From assembly GCF_947488515.1 (NCBI RefSeq), contig NZ_CANKZF010000002.1:1338294-1402293 (forward strand): DNA of 64,000 nt, in the 5' to 3' direction. The position numbers and the translations under genes are program-made. Under the pieces are notes generated by a model, which was not told where the DNA came from, ran no database searches, and was given only the letters and a program-made list of their open reading frames with translations. The stretch's first letter is position 1, and each line of letters opens with the position of its first letter. The stretch is from an uncultured Nocardioides sp. GTDB taxonomy: Bacteria; Actinomycetota; Actinomycetes; Propionibacteriales; Nocardioidaceae. Below are positions 38,615 through 47,722 of this stretch, one piece after another.

Positions 38615-39472
38615 ATGCCTCGCGTGGTGGTGGTCACCGACTCGACCGCGAGCCTGCCCGCCGAGCTGGCGCAGGCACGTGACATCCGGGTCGTGCCGCT
38701 CCAGGTGGTGATCGGCGCCCGGGTGCTCGACGAGGGACCCGACGGCGCCACGCCCGACGTGGTCGCCGAGGCGCTGCGCGACTTCGTGCCGGTCAGCACC
38801 TCGCGTCCGGCGCCGGCCCTGTTCACCGACCTCTACCGCTCGCTCGAGGCCGACGGGGTCGAGGAGATCGTGTCGGTGCACCTGTCCGGCGAGATGAGCG
38901 GCACCTTCGAGTCCGCCCAGCTGGCCGCGCTCGAGGTCGAGCTGCCGGTGCACGTCGTGGACTCCGGGCAGGTCGGCATCGCGACCGGCTACGCCGCCCT
39001 CACCGCGGCCGACGTGCTGGACGCCGGGGGGACGGGGGAGGAGGCGGCGCTGGCGGCGCTCGCCCGGGGCCAGGCGGCCACCTCGCTGTTCTACGTCGAC
39101 ACGCTGGAGTACCTCCGCCGCGGCGGGCGCATCGGGGCCGCTGCCGCGATCCTCGGCAGCGCGCTGTCGGTGAAGCCCCTCCTCGAGATCGCCGAGGGCC
39201 GGGTCGCTCCTCGCGAGCGGGTGCGCACGGCATCACGGGCCTTGGCCCGGCTCGCCGAGCTCGCCGTCGAGGCGGCCGGCGACCAGTCGGTCGACGTCTG
39301 CGTGTCCCACCTGGCCAATGCCGGTCGCGCCGAGGAGCTCGCCGCCGCGCTGGCCGAGCGGCTCGCCGACGGGTTGGAGGGGCGCGAGGTGATGTGCGGC
39401 GAGCTCGGGGCCGTGCTCGGCGCCCACGTCGGGCCCGGCATGGTCGCGGTCTGCGTGTCCCCGCGTCCCTGA
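38615..39472 (+). CDS. degV: DegV family fatty-acid-binding protein
   Basis: DegV/FakB proteins hold a fatty acid and present it to a kinase. The 285-residue product shows VVVTDSTASLPAELAQARDI, FVPVSTSRPAPALFTDLYRS with the conserved TSRP loop, VSVHLSGEMSGTFESAQLAA and VDTLEYLRRGGRIGAAAAIL. Its kinase partner FakA is not seen in the window. TAGGGT lies six bases before the ATG and no Shine-Dalgarno sequence is present. It lies 38 bases after leuS. Confidence 0.93.
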   Translation: MPRVVVVTDSTASLPAELAQARDIRVVPLQVVIGARVLDEGPDGATPDVVAEALRDFVPVSTSRPAPALFTDLYRSLEADGVEEIVSVHLSGEMSGTFESAQLAALEVELPVHVVDSGQVGIATGYAALTAADVLDAGGTGEEAALAALARGQAATSLFYVDTLEYLRRGGRIGAAAAILGSALSVKPLLEIAEGRVAPRERVRTASRALARLAELAVEAAGDQSVDVCVSHLANAGRAEELAAALAERLADGLEGREVMCGELGAVLGAHVGPGMVAVCVSPRP

Positions 39473-39481
39473 CCTCGGTAT

Positions 39482-39534
39482 CTGAGGACGCCATGAACGG
39501 ATTGGGGTCGTGATCACGTTAACCACGTCCTCAG
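39482..39534. promoter_or_regulatory. Long-range inverted repeat with nested palindrome before comEA
   Basis: CTGAGGACG (39482-39490) and CGTCCTCAG (39526-39534) are perfect 9-bp arms separated by 35 bases. The perfect palindrome CGTGATCACG (39509-39518) lies inside. The region is between degV and comEA and could be an operator complex or a degV terminator with a large loop. Confidence 0.45.
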
Positions 39535-39606
39535 GTGTCTGACGGTTCTCCACAGATCGGTCGGCGGCCCTGTCGAGGGGGCTCGCGCGTTCCTAGCGTG
39601 GACGGC

Positions 39607-40482
39607 ATGCGCCGATCCCAGTCGTCCTCCGAGCACGCCGAGGCGGTGTCGCGGCGGCTGGCGACCCTGAGCGCGGAGCTCGCCGCTGTGCGTGGTGAGA
39701 CGGACGACGCGGCCGATCCGGCCCACGGGCACACGCGCGTCCGCGAGCGCCCGGACCCGTTCCCCGCTCCTGTGTCGGCACCTGGTCCCGCGCCGGTCGT
39801 GCCGTCGGTCCCCGGCCGCCACGCGTCGCGCCGGCTGCGGGTCGGCGGGCTGCAGCTCGGCCCGGTGCACCTCGCCGTCGTCGCCGTGGTCGCGGCGCTC
39901 GCCGTCGGGCTCGCGGCGTGGTGGGCGGTGCGCGACCAGGCCCGCGCCGTGCCGGTCGCACCGGCTGCGTCCGGTCCTGCCGGGTCAGCGACGCCGCTCG
40001 CGCCGGTCGTGCCGTCCGACGGCGCGGGCGGCGCGTCCGCCCCCACCGACCCGGGCGAGGAGCTGGTGGTCGACGTCGCGGGCAGGGTACGTCGCCCCGG
40101 GATCGCCGTGCTGCCCGCAGGCGCTCGCGTCGTGGATGCCCTGGAGGCGGCGGGAGGTGCGCGGCGTGGCGTCGACCTCACCGCGCTCAACCTCGCCCGG
40201 CCCGTCGTCGACGGCGAGCAGATCCTCGTGGGCGTCGCCCCGGCCGCGGGAGTGGCCGGCACGCTCGACGCCCCGGTCCCCGGCGGTGAGGCGCTCGTCA
40301 ACCTCAACACCGCTGACCAGGCGGCCCTCGACACCCTGCCCGGCGTCGGGCCGGTGACGGCCGACGCGATCCTCGCGTGGCGCGACAGCAACGGCGGCTT
40401 CACGTCCGTCGACGAGCTGCTGGAGGTCGACGGCATCGGGGAGGCCACGCTCGCCGACCTCGCGCCGCTCGTCACCCTCTGA
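39607..40482 (+). CDS. comEA: ComEA-like DNA-binding competence protein
   Basis: ComEA binds incoming DNA outside the membrane. The 291-residue product has a cytoplasmic N-terminal region, one membrane helix (VHLAVVAVVAALAVGLAAWW), a SLBB domain (ELVVDVAGRVRRPGIAVLPA) and a C-terminal helix-hairpin-helix pair (LVNLNTADQAALDTLPGVGP, FTSVDELLEVDGIGEATLAD). TAGCGT lies seven bases before ATG 39607. comEC follows after seven bases, an operon conserved in actinobacteria. Whether the organism is transformable is unknown. Confidence 0.93.
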   Translation: MRRSQSSSEHAEAVSRRLATLSAELAAVRGETDDAADPAHGHTRVRERPDPFPAPVSAPGPAPVVPSVPGRHASRRLRVGGLQLGPVHLAVVAVVAALAVGLAAWWAVRDQARAVPVAPAASGPAGSATPLAPVVPSDGAGGASAPTDPGEELVVDVAGRVRRPGIAVLPAGARVVDALEAAGGARRGVDLTALNLARPVVDGEQILVGVAPAAGVAGTLDAPVPGGEALVNLNTADQAALDTLPGVGPVTADAILAWRDSNGGFTSVDELLEVDGIGEATLADLAPLVTL

Positions 40483-40489
40483 GACGACC

Positions 40490-42757
40490 GTGCCCGACCT
40501 GCGTGCGGTCGCCCTCGGCGTGGGCGCGTGGGCGGGCGCGCTCCTGGTGCTCGTCGCGCCGGGGTGGCCGGCCCTCGCAGCGGTCGCGCTGGTCGTGGCC
40601 GTCGTCGGGACCGGTGTGGTGCGCCGGTGGTGGTCCCTCGGGTGGCTCGGTCCGCTGGCGGCCCTCGTGGCGGTCGCCGGGGTCGCCGGTCTGCAGCACG
40701 TCCTCCTGACGACGTCGCCCCTCGCCGCGCTGGCCGACGAGGGACCTGTCGTGCGGGTCGAGCTCGAGCTGACGTCGGACGTGCGGGTGGTGGCGGGGGA
40801 GTACGGCGACCTCCAGGTCGTCCGGGCCGTGGTGGCCCGCCTCGAGGGGCGGGGGAGTGCGTGGACGCTCGACGCACCCGTCGTGGTGATGGCCGGTGCC
40901 GACTGGCCGAGGCTGGCGCTGGGCACCCGGTTGGAGACAACGGCCCGGCTCGTCCCCGGCGACGGCGACGTCGCCGCGCTGGTGCGCCCGACCGGCGAGC
41001 CGCGCGTCGTGGCCGAGCCCGACCTGTGGTGGGACGCCGCGGCAGGCGTACGACGCTCCGTGCGAGCCGCCGTCGCAGGACGGGACGCCGACGCCCGTGA
41101 GCTGGTCCCGGCGCTTGTGGTCGGCGACGACGGTGGGCTCGATCCCGACCTCGCCGACGACTTCCGGACCACCGGGCTGACCCACCTGCTGGCGGTGAGC
41201 GGGACCAACCTGACGCTGGTGGTGGGGTTCCTGCTCGTGCTCGGCCGGTGGGTCGGGGTGCGTGGTCCCTGGCTCTACGCGCTGGGTGTGCTCGGCATCT
41301 GCGGCTTCGTGCTGACCGCGCGGGCGGAGCCCAGCGTCGTACGTGCGGCCGCGATGGGTGCCGTGGCGCTGGTCGGGATGGGGCGCAACGGACGGTCACG
41401 CGGAGTCCGGGGCCTGGGGGTGGCGGTGCTCGGCCTGCTGCTGGTCTGGCCGCGGCTCGCCGTGACGGCGGGGTTCGCGCTGTCCGCGCTCGCGACCGCC
41501 GGGATCCTCCTGCTGGCGCCGGTCTGGCGCGACGCGCTGATGCGGTGGACCCCGCGGTGGGTCGCCGAGGCGGTGTCCGTGCCGCTGGCCGCGCAGGTGG
41601 CCTGCACGCCCGTGGTCGCGGCGATCTCGGGCCAGGTCAGCCTCGTCGCGGTGGGTGCCAACCTGCTCGTCGCACCGGCCGTCGCACCGGCGACCGTGCT
41701 CGGGCTCTCCGGCGGGCTGCTCGGCCTGCTCTGGAGCCCGCTCGGCATCGCTGTCGCGGCCCCGGCCGCGTGGTCGGCGGGATGGATCATCGCGGTCGCC
41801 CGCTGGGGCGCGGACGTCCCGACGGCAGCGGTCGACTGGGGCACCGGACCGGTGCCGCTCGTGCTGCTCACGGGACTGTGCCTGCTCGCGGTGCCACTCG
41901 CACCGCGGCTGCTCGGCCGTCCGGCCACGACGCTGGCCTGCACCGGCCTCCTCGTCGTGGTGATGCTGGTCCGGCCCCCGACCCCCGGCTGGCCGCCGCC
42001 CGGCTGGGTGCTGGCGATGTGCGACGTCGGCCAGGGTGACGCGCTCGTCCTGCGCGCCGGTCCCGGGTCGGCGGTGGTCGTCGACGCCGGACCCGAGCCC
42101 GCCCCGACCGACGCCTGCCTCGACCGCCTCGAGGTCACCGCCGTGCCGCTCCTCGTGCTCACGCACTTCCACGCAGACCACGTCGGCGGGGTGGGGGGTG
42201 TGCTGGAGGGTCGCGAGGTGGGGGCGGTCGAGGGCACGGCGCTGCTCGACCCGCCGGAGGGAGCCGGCGCTGCGGCGCGCGCGGTCGGCCGCGACCCGGT
42301 CCCGGCGGCGTACGGCCTCACGCGTCGGGTCGGCGAGGTGACGCTGCAGACGGTGTGGCCCCGTCCCGGTGCCCGCCCGAGCGACCCCGCGGAGAGCGCG
42401 CCCAACAACGCCAGCGTCGTCCTGGTCGCCGAGGTGGGCGGGGTGCGGCTCCTGCTGACCGGGGACGTGGAGCCGTCGGCGCAGGCCGCGCTGGCCCGCG
42501 ACCTGGCGGGCCTGCACGTGGACGTGCTCAAGGTGCCGCACCACGGCAGCCGCCACCAGGACCTCGGCTGGCTCACCTCGCTCGGCGCGCGTCTGGCACT
42601 GGTGTCGGTGGGGGAGGACAACGACTACGGGCACCCCGCCCCCGACCTGGTGGCCGCCCTCGATGCTGCCGGCGCGAGCGTGTGGCGCACCGATGTCTCC
42701 GGCGACGTGGTCGTGGTGGTCCGGGACGGCGAGCTCGGTGTGGTCAGCTCTGGGTAG
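40490..42757 (+). CDS. comEC: ComEC/Rec2 DNA-uptake channel
   Basis: ComEC forms the inner-membrane channel for single-stranded DNA. The 755-residue product has N-terminal membrane segments and an OB-like domain, the ComEC membrane core (LTHLLAVSGTNLTLVVGFLL, ARAEPSVVRAAAMGAVALVG) and a C-terminal metallo-beta-lactamase domain with LVLTHFHADHVGGVGGVLEG and DVLKVPHHGSRHQDLGWLTS. The start is GTG, seven bases after comEA. Its TAG stop is the beginning of a TAGGGT -10 for holA. Confidence 0.94.
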   Translation: MPDLRAVALGVGAWAGALLVLVAPGWPALAAVALVVAVVGTGVVRRWWSLGWLGPLAALVAVAGVAGLQHVLLTTSPLAALADEGPVVRVELELTSDVRVVAGEYGDLQVVRAVVARLEGRGSAWTLDAPVVVMAGADWPRLALGTRLETTARLVPGDGDVAALVRPTGEPRVVAEPDLWWDAAAGVRRSVRAAVAGRDADARELVPALVVGDDGGLDPDLADDFRTTGLTHLLAVSGTNLTLVVGFLLVLGRWVGVRGPWLYALGVLGICGFVLTARAEPSVVRAAAMGAVALVGMGRNGRSRGVRGLGVAVLGLLLVWPRLAVTAGFALSALATAGILLLAPVWRDALMRWTPRWVAEAVSVPLAAQVACTPVVAAISGQVSLVAVGANLLVAPAVAPATVLGLSGGLLGLLWSPLGIAVAAPAAWSAGWIIAVARWGADVPTAAVDWGTGPVPLVLLTGLCLLAVPLAPRLLGRPATTLACTGLLVVVMLVRPPTPGWPPPGWVLAMCDVGQGDALVLRAGPGSAVVVDAGPEPAPTDACLDRLEVTAVPLLVLTHFHADHVGGVGGVLEGREVGAVEGTALLDPPEGAGAAARAVGRDPVPAAYGLTRRVGEVTLQTVWPRPGARPSDPAESAPNNASVVLVAEVGGVRLLLTGDVEPSAQAALARDLAGLHVDVLKVPHHGSRHQDLGWLTSLGARLALVSVGEDNDYGHPAPDLVAALDAAGASVWRTDVSGDVVVVVRDGELGVVSSG

Positions 42758-42770
42758 GGTGGGCCGCACC

Positions 42771-43757
42771 ATGGCTCGCACCCCCTCCGCCGCACAGGTC
42801 CTCGGCCACGTCGTCCTCGTGACGGGCAAGGAGGAGTACCTCTCCGCCCGGACCGTCGCGTCGGTGCGCGAGGCCGTCCGGGCCCACGACGCGGAGGCGG
42901 AGATCGCCGAGTCGACGGCCTCCGACCTGACCCTTGCCTCGCTCGGGGAGATGTCGGCGCCGTCGCTCTTCTCCTCGATCCGGTGCGTCGTCGTGCGCGG
43001 GCTGGAGGACCTGCCCGACGAGTCCGTCGACGGCCTGCTCGACTACTGCGCGGCCCCGGCCGACGACGTCGCGCTCGTGCTGGTGCACTCGGGAGGGCAG
43101 AAGGGGAGCGGCGTGCTCACCAAGCTGCGCAAGCTCTCGCCGGTGACCGAGGTGAAGTCGGAGGAGGTCAAGCCGAGCGAGATGACCGGCTTCGTGACCT
43201 CCGAGGTCGCCTCGCACGGCGCGCGGATCGACTCCGACGCCGCCGCCTTCCTCGTGCAGGCCGTCGGCACCGACCTGCGCTCGCTCGCCGCCGCGGCCGA
43301 CCAGCTGACCAACGACTTCCACGGCGAGCAGCTCACGATCGACAAGGTCCAGCGCTACTTCGGTGGCCGCGCCGAGGCGAAGTCGTTCACCGTCGCCGAC
43401 GCCGCGTTCGCCGGTCGTCGCGCCGCGGCCCTCGAGGAGCTGCGCTGGGCGCTCGACTCCGGGACCTCGCCGGTGCTGGTCACCTCGGCGATGGCCGCGT
43501 CTGCGCGCAGCCTCGCCCGCTACCTCGGGTCCCCGCGGGGCGCCCGCGACGCCGACCTCGCCCGCGACCTCGGCGTACCCCCGTGGAAGGTGCGCACCGT
43601 GCGCGACCAGTCACGGTCGTGGACCTCCGAGGGCATCGCCGCGGCGGTCCGGGCGGTGGCCCACGCGGATGCCGACATCAAGGGCCAGGCGCACGACGCG
43701 TCCTACACGCTGGAGCGGCTCGTGCTCACCGTCGCCGGTCTGCGCGACGGGCGCTGA
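42771..43757 (+). CDS. holA: DNA polymerase III delta subunit HolA
   Basis: HolA is the clamp-loader delta subunit that opens the sliding clamp. The 328-residue product shows LGHVVLVTGKEEYLSARTVA at the N-terminus, MSAPSLFSSIRCVVVRGLED, and the C-terminal VPPWKVRTVRDQSRSWTSEG typical of HolA. ATG 42771 was chosen because it follows TAGGGT by ten bases and fits homology; the upstream frame belongs to comEC. The order comEA-comEC-holA-rpsT-lepA is the usual actinobacterial one. Confidence 0.94.
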   Translation: MARTPSAAQVLGHVVLVTGKEEYLSARTVASVREAVRAHDAEAEIAESTASDLTLASLGEMSAPSLFSSIRCVVVRGLEDLPDESVDGLLDYCAAPADDVALVLVHSGGQKGSGVLTKLRKLSPVTEVKSEEVKPSEMTGFVTSEVASHGARIDSDAAAFLVQAVGTDLRSLAAAADQLTNDFHGEQLTIDKVQRYFGGRAEAKSFTVADAAFAGRRAAALEELRWALDSGTSPVLVTSAMAASARSLARYLGSPRGARDADLARDLGVPPWKVRTVRDQSRSWTSEGIAAAVRAVAHADADIKGQAHDASYTLERLVLTVAGLRDGR

Positions 43758-43775
43758 GCCGGCCCGAAATGCAGA

Positions 43776-43798
43776 ACACCCGCCACGAGGGCGGGTGT
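43776..43798. terminator. Bidirectional hairpin between holA and rpsT
   Basis: ACACCCGCC (43776-43784) pairs perfectly with GGCGGGTGT (43790-43798) across a five-base loop. It lies between convergent genes, 18 bases past each stop, and can serve both. Confidence 0.8.
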
Positions 43799-43816
43799 CG
43801 CAGGTGAAGGTGCGCG

Positions 43817-44077
43817 TCAGAGCGAAGCGGCCTTCTTGGCGATCGAGGACTTGCGGTTCGCAGCCTGGTTGCCGTGGATGACGCCCTTCGAGGCGGCCTT
43901 GTCGAGCGCCTTCATCGCGTCGCGGCCGGCGGCGACGGCCGCGTCCTTGTCGCCCGCCTCGGACAGCTCGCGGAACTTGCGCACCGCGGTCTTCAGGCGC
44001 GACTTCACGGCCTGGTTGCGCTGGCGCGCGTTCTCGTTCTGCTTGTTGCGCTTGATCTGGGACTTGATGTTCGCCAC
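43817..44077 (-). CDS. rpsT: 30S ribosomal protein S20
   Basis: The 86-residue basic protein begins with GTG ([20 protein letters not shown]) and continues with [14 protein letters not shown] and ends [18 protein letters not shown], the S20 pattern. It binds 16S rRNA early in 30S assembly. A Shine-Dalgarno GAGGAT precedes the GTG. The 190 bp upstream hold its promoter region, with nothing else recognised, before the next minus-strand gene. Confidence 0.98.
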   Translation of the reverse strand: MANIKSQIKRNKQNENARQRNQAVKSRLKTAVRKFRELSEAGDKDAAVAAGRDAMKALDKAASKGVIHGNQAANRKSSIAKKAASL

Positions 44078-44268
44078 GTGTGAATCCTCGGAGCTAGAAC
44101 TGGTCTGGAATGGAAGTCTGGTGCTTGTCGGCTGCCTGGCAATCCCTCCGATGACACGGGGAGGGTCGGGTGCCGGACATGCAGTGAGGAACACTACCGC
44201 CACGCCTCGTGGGCGCCCAAATCGCCTGCACCGGTGCCGTGAACCGTCCGACGTACGTCGACCAGCGC

Positions 44269-45213
44269 TCAGCGCCCGGTGCGTCGGGCCACCGCCTCCA
44301 GCATCCTCCTCGACTCCCGGACGCGGAAATCGTTGAGCGTGGGCAGGTTGACGTCGACCGCGACCACCGAGCGCACCGCGAGGTGCGCCCCGAACCCGGC
44401 GAGGAAGGCCGTGACCGCGTCGTCGCCGACCTCCGCGAGCGATGGGGAGGACGCCGCAGAGGTGTCGAACCACGGGTCCTCGACGCACTCCAGCCGGGCG
44501 AGCAACGGGTCGACCCAGGTCGGTCCGCGTGCGGCCACGCCCCAGTCGACGAACACCACCTCACCCCCCGGGCGGCGCAGCAGGTTGTCGACGCGGATGT
44601 CCCAGTGCACGATCTGCGACACGGATCGGCCGGCGTGCTCGCGCAGGACGGCCGCCCAGTCGTGCGGATCGCTGCGCAGCCACTCCGGCACCGGCGTCGC
44701 CGTGGAGGCATCCGCCAGTGTGGTCAGGCTGTCGGCCCACTTTCCGAAGACCTGGCCGACGTCGACGAGGTCCACCGTCGACGCGACGTCCCGCTCCTGC
44801 AGCACGACACCCAGGCGGTCGACCGCACGGAGGACCGCGTCGACCTCCGCGGCATCGCCGAAGTCGGGGTGACGCCCGTCGACGTCCTCGATGAGCAGCG
44901 CGACCCATGCCCCGTCGTCGTACGACGCCAGCAGCCGGGCCCAGAGCTCGTGCTGGCCGAGGTGGTCGAGCACGGCGATCTCGCGGCGGAACAGTCCGGG
45001 GGTGTCCGGGTTCAGCTCGGCCCCCACGGCCTTGACGAAGGCGCGGGTGCCGTCCGCGCAGGTCAGGCGCGTGGCGCATCCCGGCGACATCCCGCCGACC
45101 TGCTCGGCCGTCCGGACGACGGGCGAGCCGAGCCGGTCCTCGACCCAGGAGCGGACCGCGGCGGGGACGGCGTCGTAGGTGAGGCGTACGCCGACCGCGC
45201 GCGGGCCGGTCAT
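44269..45213 (-). CDS. APH-type phosphotransferase, copy 1
   Basis: The 314-residue product has the aminoglycoside-phosphotransferase/choline-kinase fold: [20 protein letters not shown] near the nucleotide site, [17 protein letters not shown] as catalytic loop (HxDxxxxN) and [15 protein letters not shown] with the metal-binding Asp. The substrate is unknown; such genes often act on small metabolites, not drugs. It overlaps the upstream paralogue by ATGA. Confidence 0.87.
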   Translation of the reverse strand: MTGPRAVGVRLTYDAVPAAVRSWVEDRLGSPVVRTAEQVGGMSPGCATRLTCADGTRAFVKAVGAELNPDTPGLFRREIAVLDHLGQHELWARLLASYDDGAWVALLIEDVDGRHPDFGDAAEVDAVLRAVDRLGVVLQERDVASTVDLVDVGQVFGKWADSLTTLADASTATPVPEWLRSDPHDWAAVLREHAGRSVSQIVHWDIRVDNLLRRPGGEVVFVDWGVAARGPTWVDPLLARLECVEDPWFDTSAASSPSLAEVGDDAVTAFLAGFGAHLAVRSVVAVDVNLPTLNDFRVRESRRMLEAVARRTGR

Positions 45214-46172
45214 GACCAGCGCCGCCGCTCCGCCAGCCAGTCCCAGCACACCTCGCCCTGCCAGCGCTGGTGGTCGCGGATGTGCGGCGACGTCGGCGGC
45301 ACGGGCAGCTCGCACTGGGTGAAGAAGTAGCCGACGTAGAGGGCGAGGTTGATGTCGAGCGCCTCCGGGTCGACGTCGCGCAGCAGCCGTCGCTCGGCGA
45401 TGACGGCGTCGACGTCGATGCCCTCGCCACGTGGCCCGATGAGGGCCGCGAAGGAGTCGAACCACGCGGCGCCGACCACCGGCCAGTTCCAGTCGCAGAT
45501 CAGCGCGCGGCCGTCCGCGTCGATGATCGCGTTGTCGGAACGGATGTCGGTGTGGACGAGGGTGTCGCCACCGACCACCTCCGCGTAGCGCCGTGCCAGC
45601 GCCTCGGCCTCGGCCAGCCGGTCCGCGCCGAGGTCCGTACGCCGCTCGCGCAGGGCCGGCCAGCCCTCGAGGAGCGGGGCGAAGTCGTCGGCCGCGGTGT
45701 CGAGGTCCAGCCCCGGCGGGGGCGGGGTCACCACGTCGGCCACGACCTCGAGGGAGTCGAGGAGCGCGTCGAGGTCCTCGATCCGCCACGGCCGGTGCGG
45801 CGTGCGGGCGGCGACGTACTCGATGCCGAGCACCACCCAGTCGTCGTCGAGGTGCCACAGCAGCCTCGGGGCCGGTACGCCCGCCGGGAGCGCGGCGAGC
45901 TTGCGCGCCTCCTCGCGGTAGGAGTCGGCGAACATCCGCTGGGCCTTGGTCGAGGCTGCCTTCACGAAGTGCCGCGAGCCGTCCTCGCAGACCAGCACGG
46001 AGGCGAAGCCGGGGGTGAACCCGCTCGTCTGGGAGATCGCCGAGACGACGGGGGAGCCGCACCTGCGCTCGATCCACGCCCGCAGGTGGGGCGGGAGGAA
46101 GGCCCACTCGAGCCGGCGCGCGGTGCGGTCGTGCGGAGCGGGGTAGGGGGCGATCGAGGTCGAACGTGCCAT
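45210..46172 (-). CDS. APH-type phosphotransferase, copy 2
   Basis: The 320-residue product shares its plan with the next gene: SPVVSAISQTSGFTPGFASV, HFVKAASTKAQRMFADSY, TLVHTDIRSDNAIID (catalytic loop) and ALICDWNWPVVGAAWFDSFA (metal-binding Asp). Both genes show a PHLRAWIERRCGSPVV or similar beginning, so they arose by tandem duplication. ATG 46172 was chosen; a GTG at 46205 would add 11 residues. Substrate unknown. Confidence 0.87.
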   Translation of the reverse strand: MARSTSIAPYPAPHDRTARRLEWAFLPPHLRAWIERRCGSPVVSAISQTSGFTPGFASVLVCEDGSRHFVKAASTKAQRMFADSYREEARKLAALPAGVPAPRLLWHLDDDWVVLGIEYVAARTPHRPWRIEDLDALLDSLEVVADVVTPPPPGLDLDTAADDFAPLLEGWPALRERRTDLGADRLAEAEALARRYAEVVGGDTLVHTDIRSDNAIIDADGRALICDWNWPVVGAAWFDSFAALIGPRGEGIDVDAVIAERRLLRDVDPEALDINLALYVGYFFTQCELPVPPTSPHIRDHQRWQGEVCWDWLAERRRWS

Positions 46173-46255
46173 GGGCGCATCCTCCACCACGCCGCCGGCG
46201 GTCACGACCGGATATCGGGTGGAGGTGCGAGCGACCGACCCGGGAGACTGGCGCC

Positions 46256-46786
46256 ATGCCTGAGCTCGTCGTGCCGACCACCACTGTCCGCGAGTCGTTC
46301 CTGGAGGCGATGGACGAGTTCGTCGCCGAGGGCGTCGAGCTCAGCCAGACGGCCGCGTGGATCGACCACAACGCCCCCGGCTGGAAGGAGCCCGACGCCT
46401 TCGCGGCCTTCGTGGAGGCGGTCAGGGCGGACGCGCTCCCCGAGACGCCGCGGCTGGAGTGGCACGTGCCGTGCACGACGCTGTGGTGGGTCGACGGCGA
46501 GGACTACCTCGGCCGCATCGCGATCCGCCACGAGCTCAACGACTTCCTCCTCGACGTGGGCGGGCACATCGGGTACGACGTGCGCCCGACGCGGCGGCGC
46601 GAGGGCCACGCGACCGCGATGCTGCAGCACGCCCTGCCGTGGGCGCTCGGGCTCGGGATCGACCCCGCCCTGGTCACCTGCGACGACGACAACGTCGGCT
46701 CGATCCGCGTGATCGAGGCCGCCGGCGGCGTCCTGGAGGACGTGCGCGGGGTGAAGCGGCGCTACTGGGTGCCGACCGCGTCCTGA
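46256..46786 (+). CDS. GNAT-family N-acetyltransferase
   Basis: The 176-residue product fits a GNAT subgroup: VPCTTLWWVDGEDYLGRIAI, LDVGGHIGYDVRPTRRREGH (acetyl-CoA loop) and LVTCDDDNVGSIRVIEAAGG. The substrate is unknown. It is divergent from the kinase pair (83 bp), and its 3' end overlaps the convergent EamA gene by 25 bp. Confidence 0.9.
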   Translation: MPELVVPTTTVRESFLEAMDEFVAEGVELSQTAAWIDHNAPGWKEPDAFAAFVEAVRADALPETPRLEWHVPCTTLWWVDGEDYLGRIAIRHELNDFLLDVGGHIGYDVRPTRRREGHATAMLQHALPWALGLGIDPALVTCDDDNVGSIRVIEAAGGVLEDVRGVKRRYWVPTAS

Positions 46787-47700
46787 GGGTCCTGCTCAGG
46801 ATCCTGGACGGGCAGCGGCGTGCCCCGGCTGCGCGTGGCCGCGCCGACGCCGACCACCGCGACCACCAGGCCGACGAGCTGGGTGGGCGACAGCGTCTCG
46901 TCGAGCACCAGCCATGCGAGCACGGCCGTGACCGGCGGGCTGAGGAAGAACAGGCTGGCCGCCGCGCCCGAACCGCCGCGCAGCACGAGCAGGGCCAGCA
47001 GGACCAGGCCGACGATCGAGTTGACGACCGCCAGGAACAGCACGGCGACGACGGCCTGCGAGGTGTCGGTCACCGGCCAGGCGCCCTCGGTGGTCCAGCC
47101 CAGCACGAGGAGCGGGGGAGCGGACACGGCGAACTGCGCCGCAGCCGACCACAGCAGGTCGGGCTGCGCGCCGATCCAGCGCTGGCCGAGGGTGCCGAGG
47201 CTGAGGGTGAGCATGCTCAGGCAGCCGACCAGGACGGCCACGGGGCCGCCGGCATGGCCGAGGTCGGCGCCGAGGACGAGCAGCACCCCCACGACGCCGG
47301 CGGCGAAGCCCGCGACCTGGAGCGCCGAGACCCGCTCCCCGAGGAGCAGGGCCGCCAGCAGGGCGGTCAGGACCGGGCTGAGCGCGTGGAGGAGCGAGGC
47401 CAGGGTGGCGCCGAGGCCCAGGTCGAACGCGACGTACATCAGGCCGAACTGGACGGCGTTCATCACGAAGCCGACGGCCGCGACCCGGCCCAGCGTGCCG
47501 CGGTCCATCCGGGTCGGCCGCCTCAGCGCGAGGGCCAGGCCGGCGGCGAGGAGGGCCGCGAGGACGAACCGCCAGCCCAGCACCGTGAACGGCGCCGCGG
47601 CGTGGACCGCCGCCGGGCCGGAGATGTAGCCCGACGACCAGATCAGCACGAACGCCGCTGCCGGCACGAGCGGGAGGCTCGATCCGTTCCGCGAGGTCAC
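46762..47700 (-). CDS. EamA/DMT-family transporter
   Basis: The 312-residue product has ten membrane segments in two EamA halves: AAAFVLIWSSGYISGPAAVH, NAVQFGLMYVAFDLGLGATL and LLHALSPVLTALLAALLLGE in the first, and PPVTAVLAWLVLDETLSPTQ in the second. These exporters move amino acids or metabolites. It starts with GTG at 47700, six bases from its TAGCGT -10, which is shared head to head with the next gene. Confidence 0.9.
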   Translation of the reverse strand: MTSRNGSSLPLVPAAAFVLIWSSGYISGPAAVHAAAPFTVLGWRFVLAALLAAGLALALRRPTRMDRGTLGRVAAVGFVMNAVQFGLMYVAFDLGLGATLASLLHALSPVLTALLAALLLGERVSALQVAGFAAGVVGVLLVLGADLGHAGGPVAVLVGCLSMLTLSLGTLGQRWIGAQPDLLWSAAAQFAVSAPPLLVLGWTTEGAWPVTDTSQAVVAVLFLAVVNSIVGLVLLALLVLRGGSGAAASLFFLSPPVTAVLAWLVLDETLSPTQLVGLVVAVVGVGAATRSRGTPLPVQDPEQDPQDAVGTQ

Positions 47701-47722
47701 CGCTGCACGCTAGCGTCCGGAC
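47701..47722. promoter_or_regulatory. Symmetric divergent leaderless promoter
   Basis: The palindrome ACGCTAGCGT (47707-47716) contains TAGCGT on both strands. Each TAGCGT is exactly six bases from the start codon it faces: GTG 47700 (minus) and ATG 47723 (plus). The two -10 elements share their TA centre, so transcription in the two directions should exclude each other. Confidence 0.65.
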
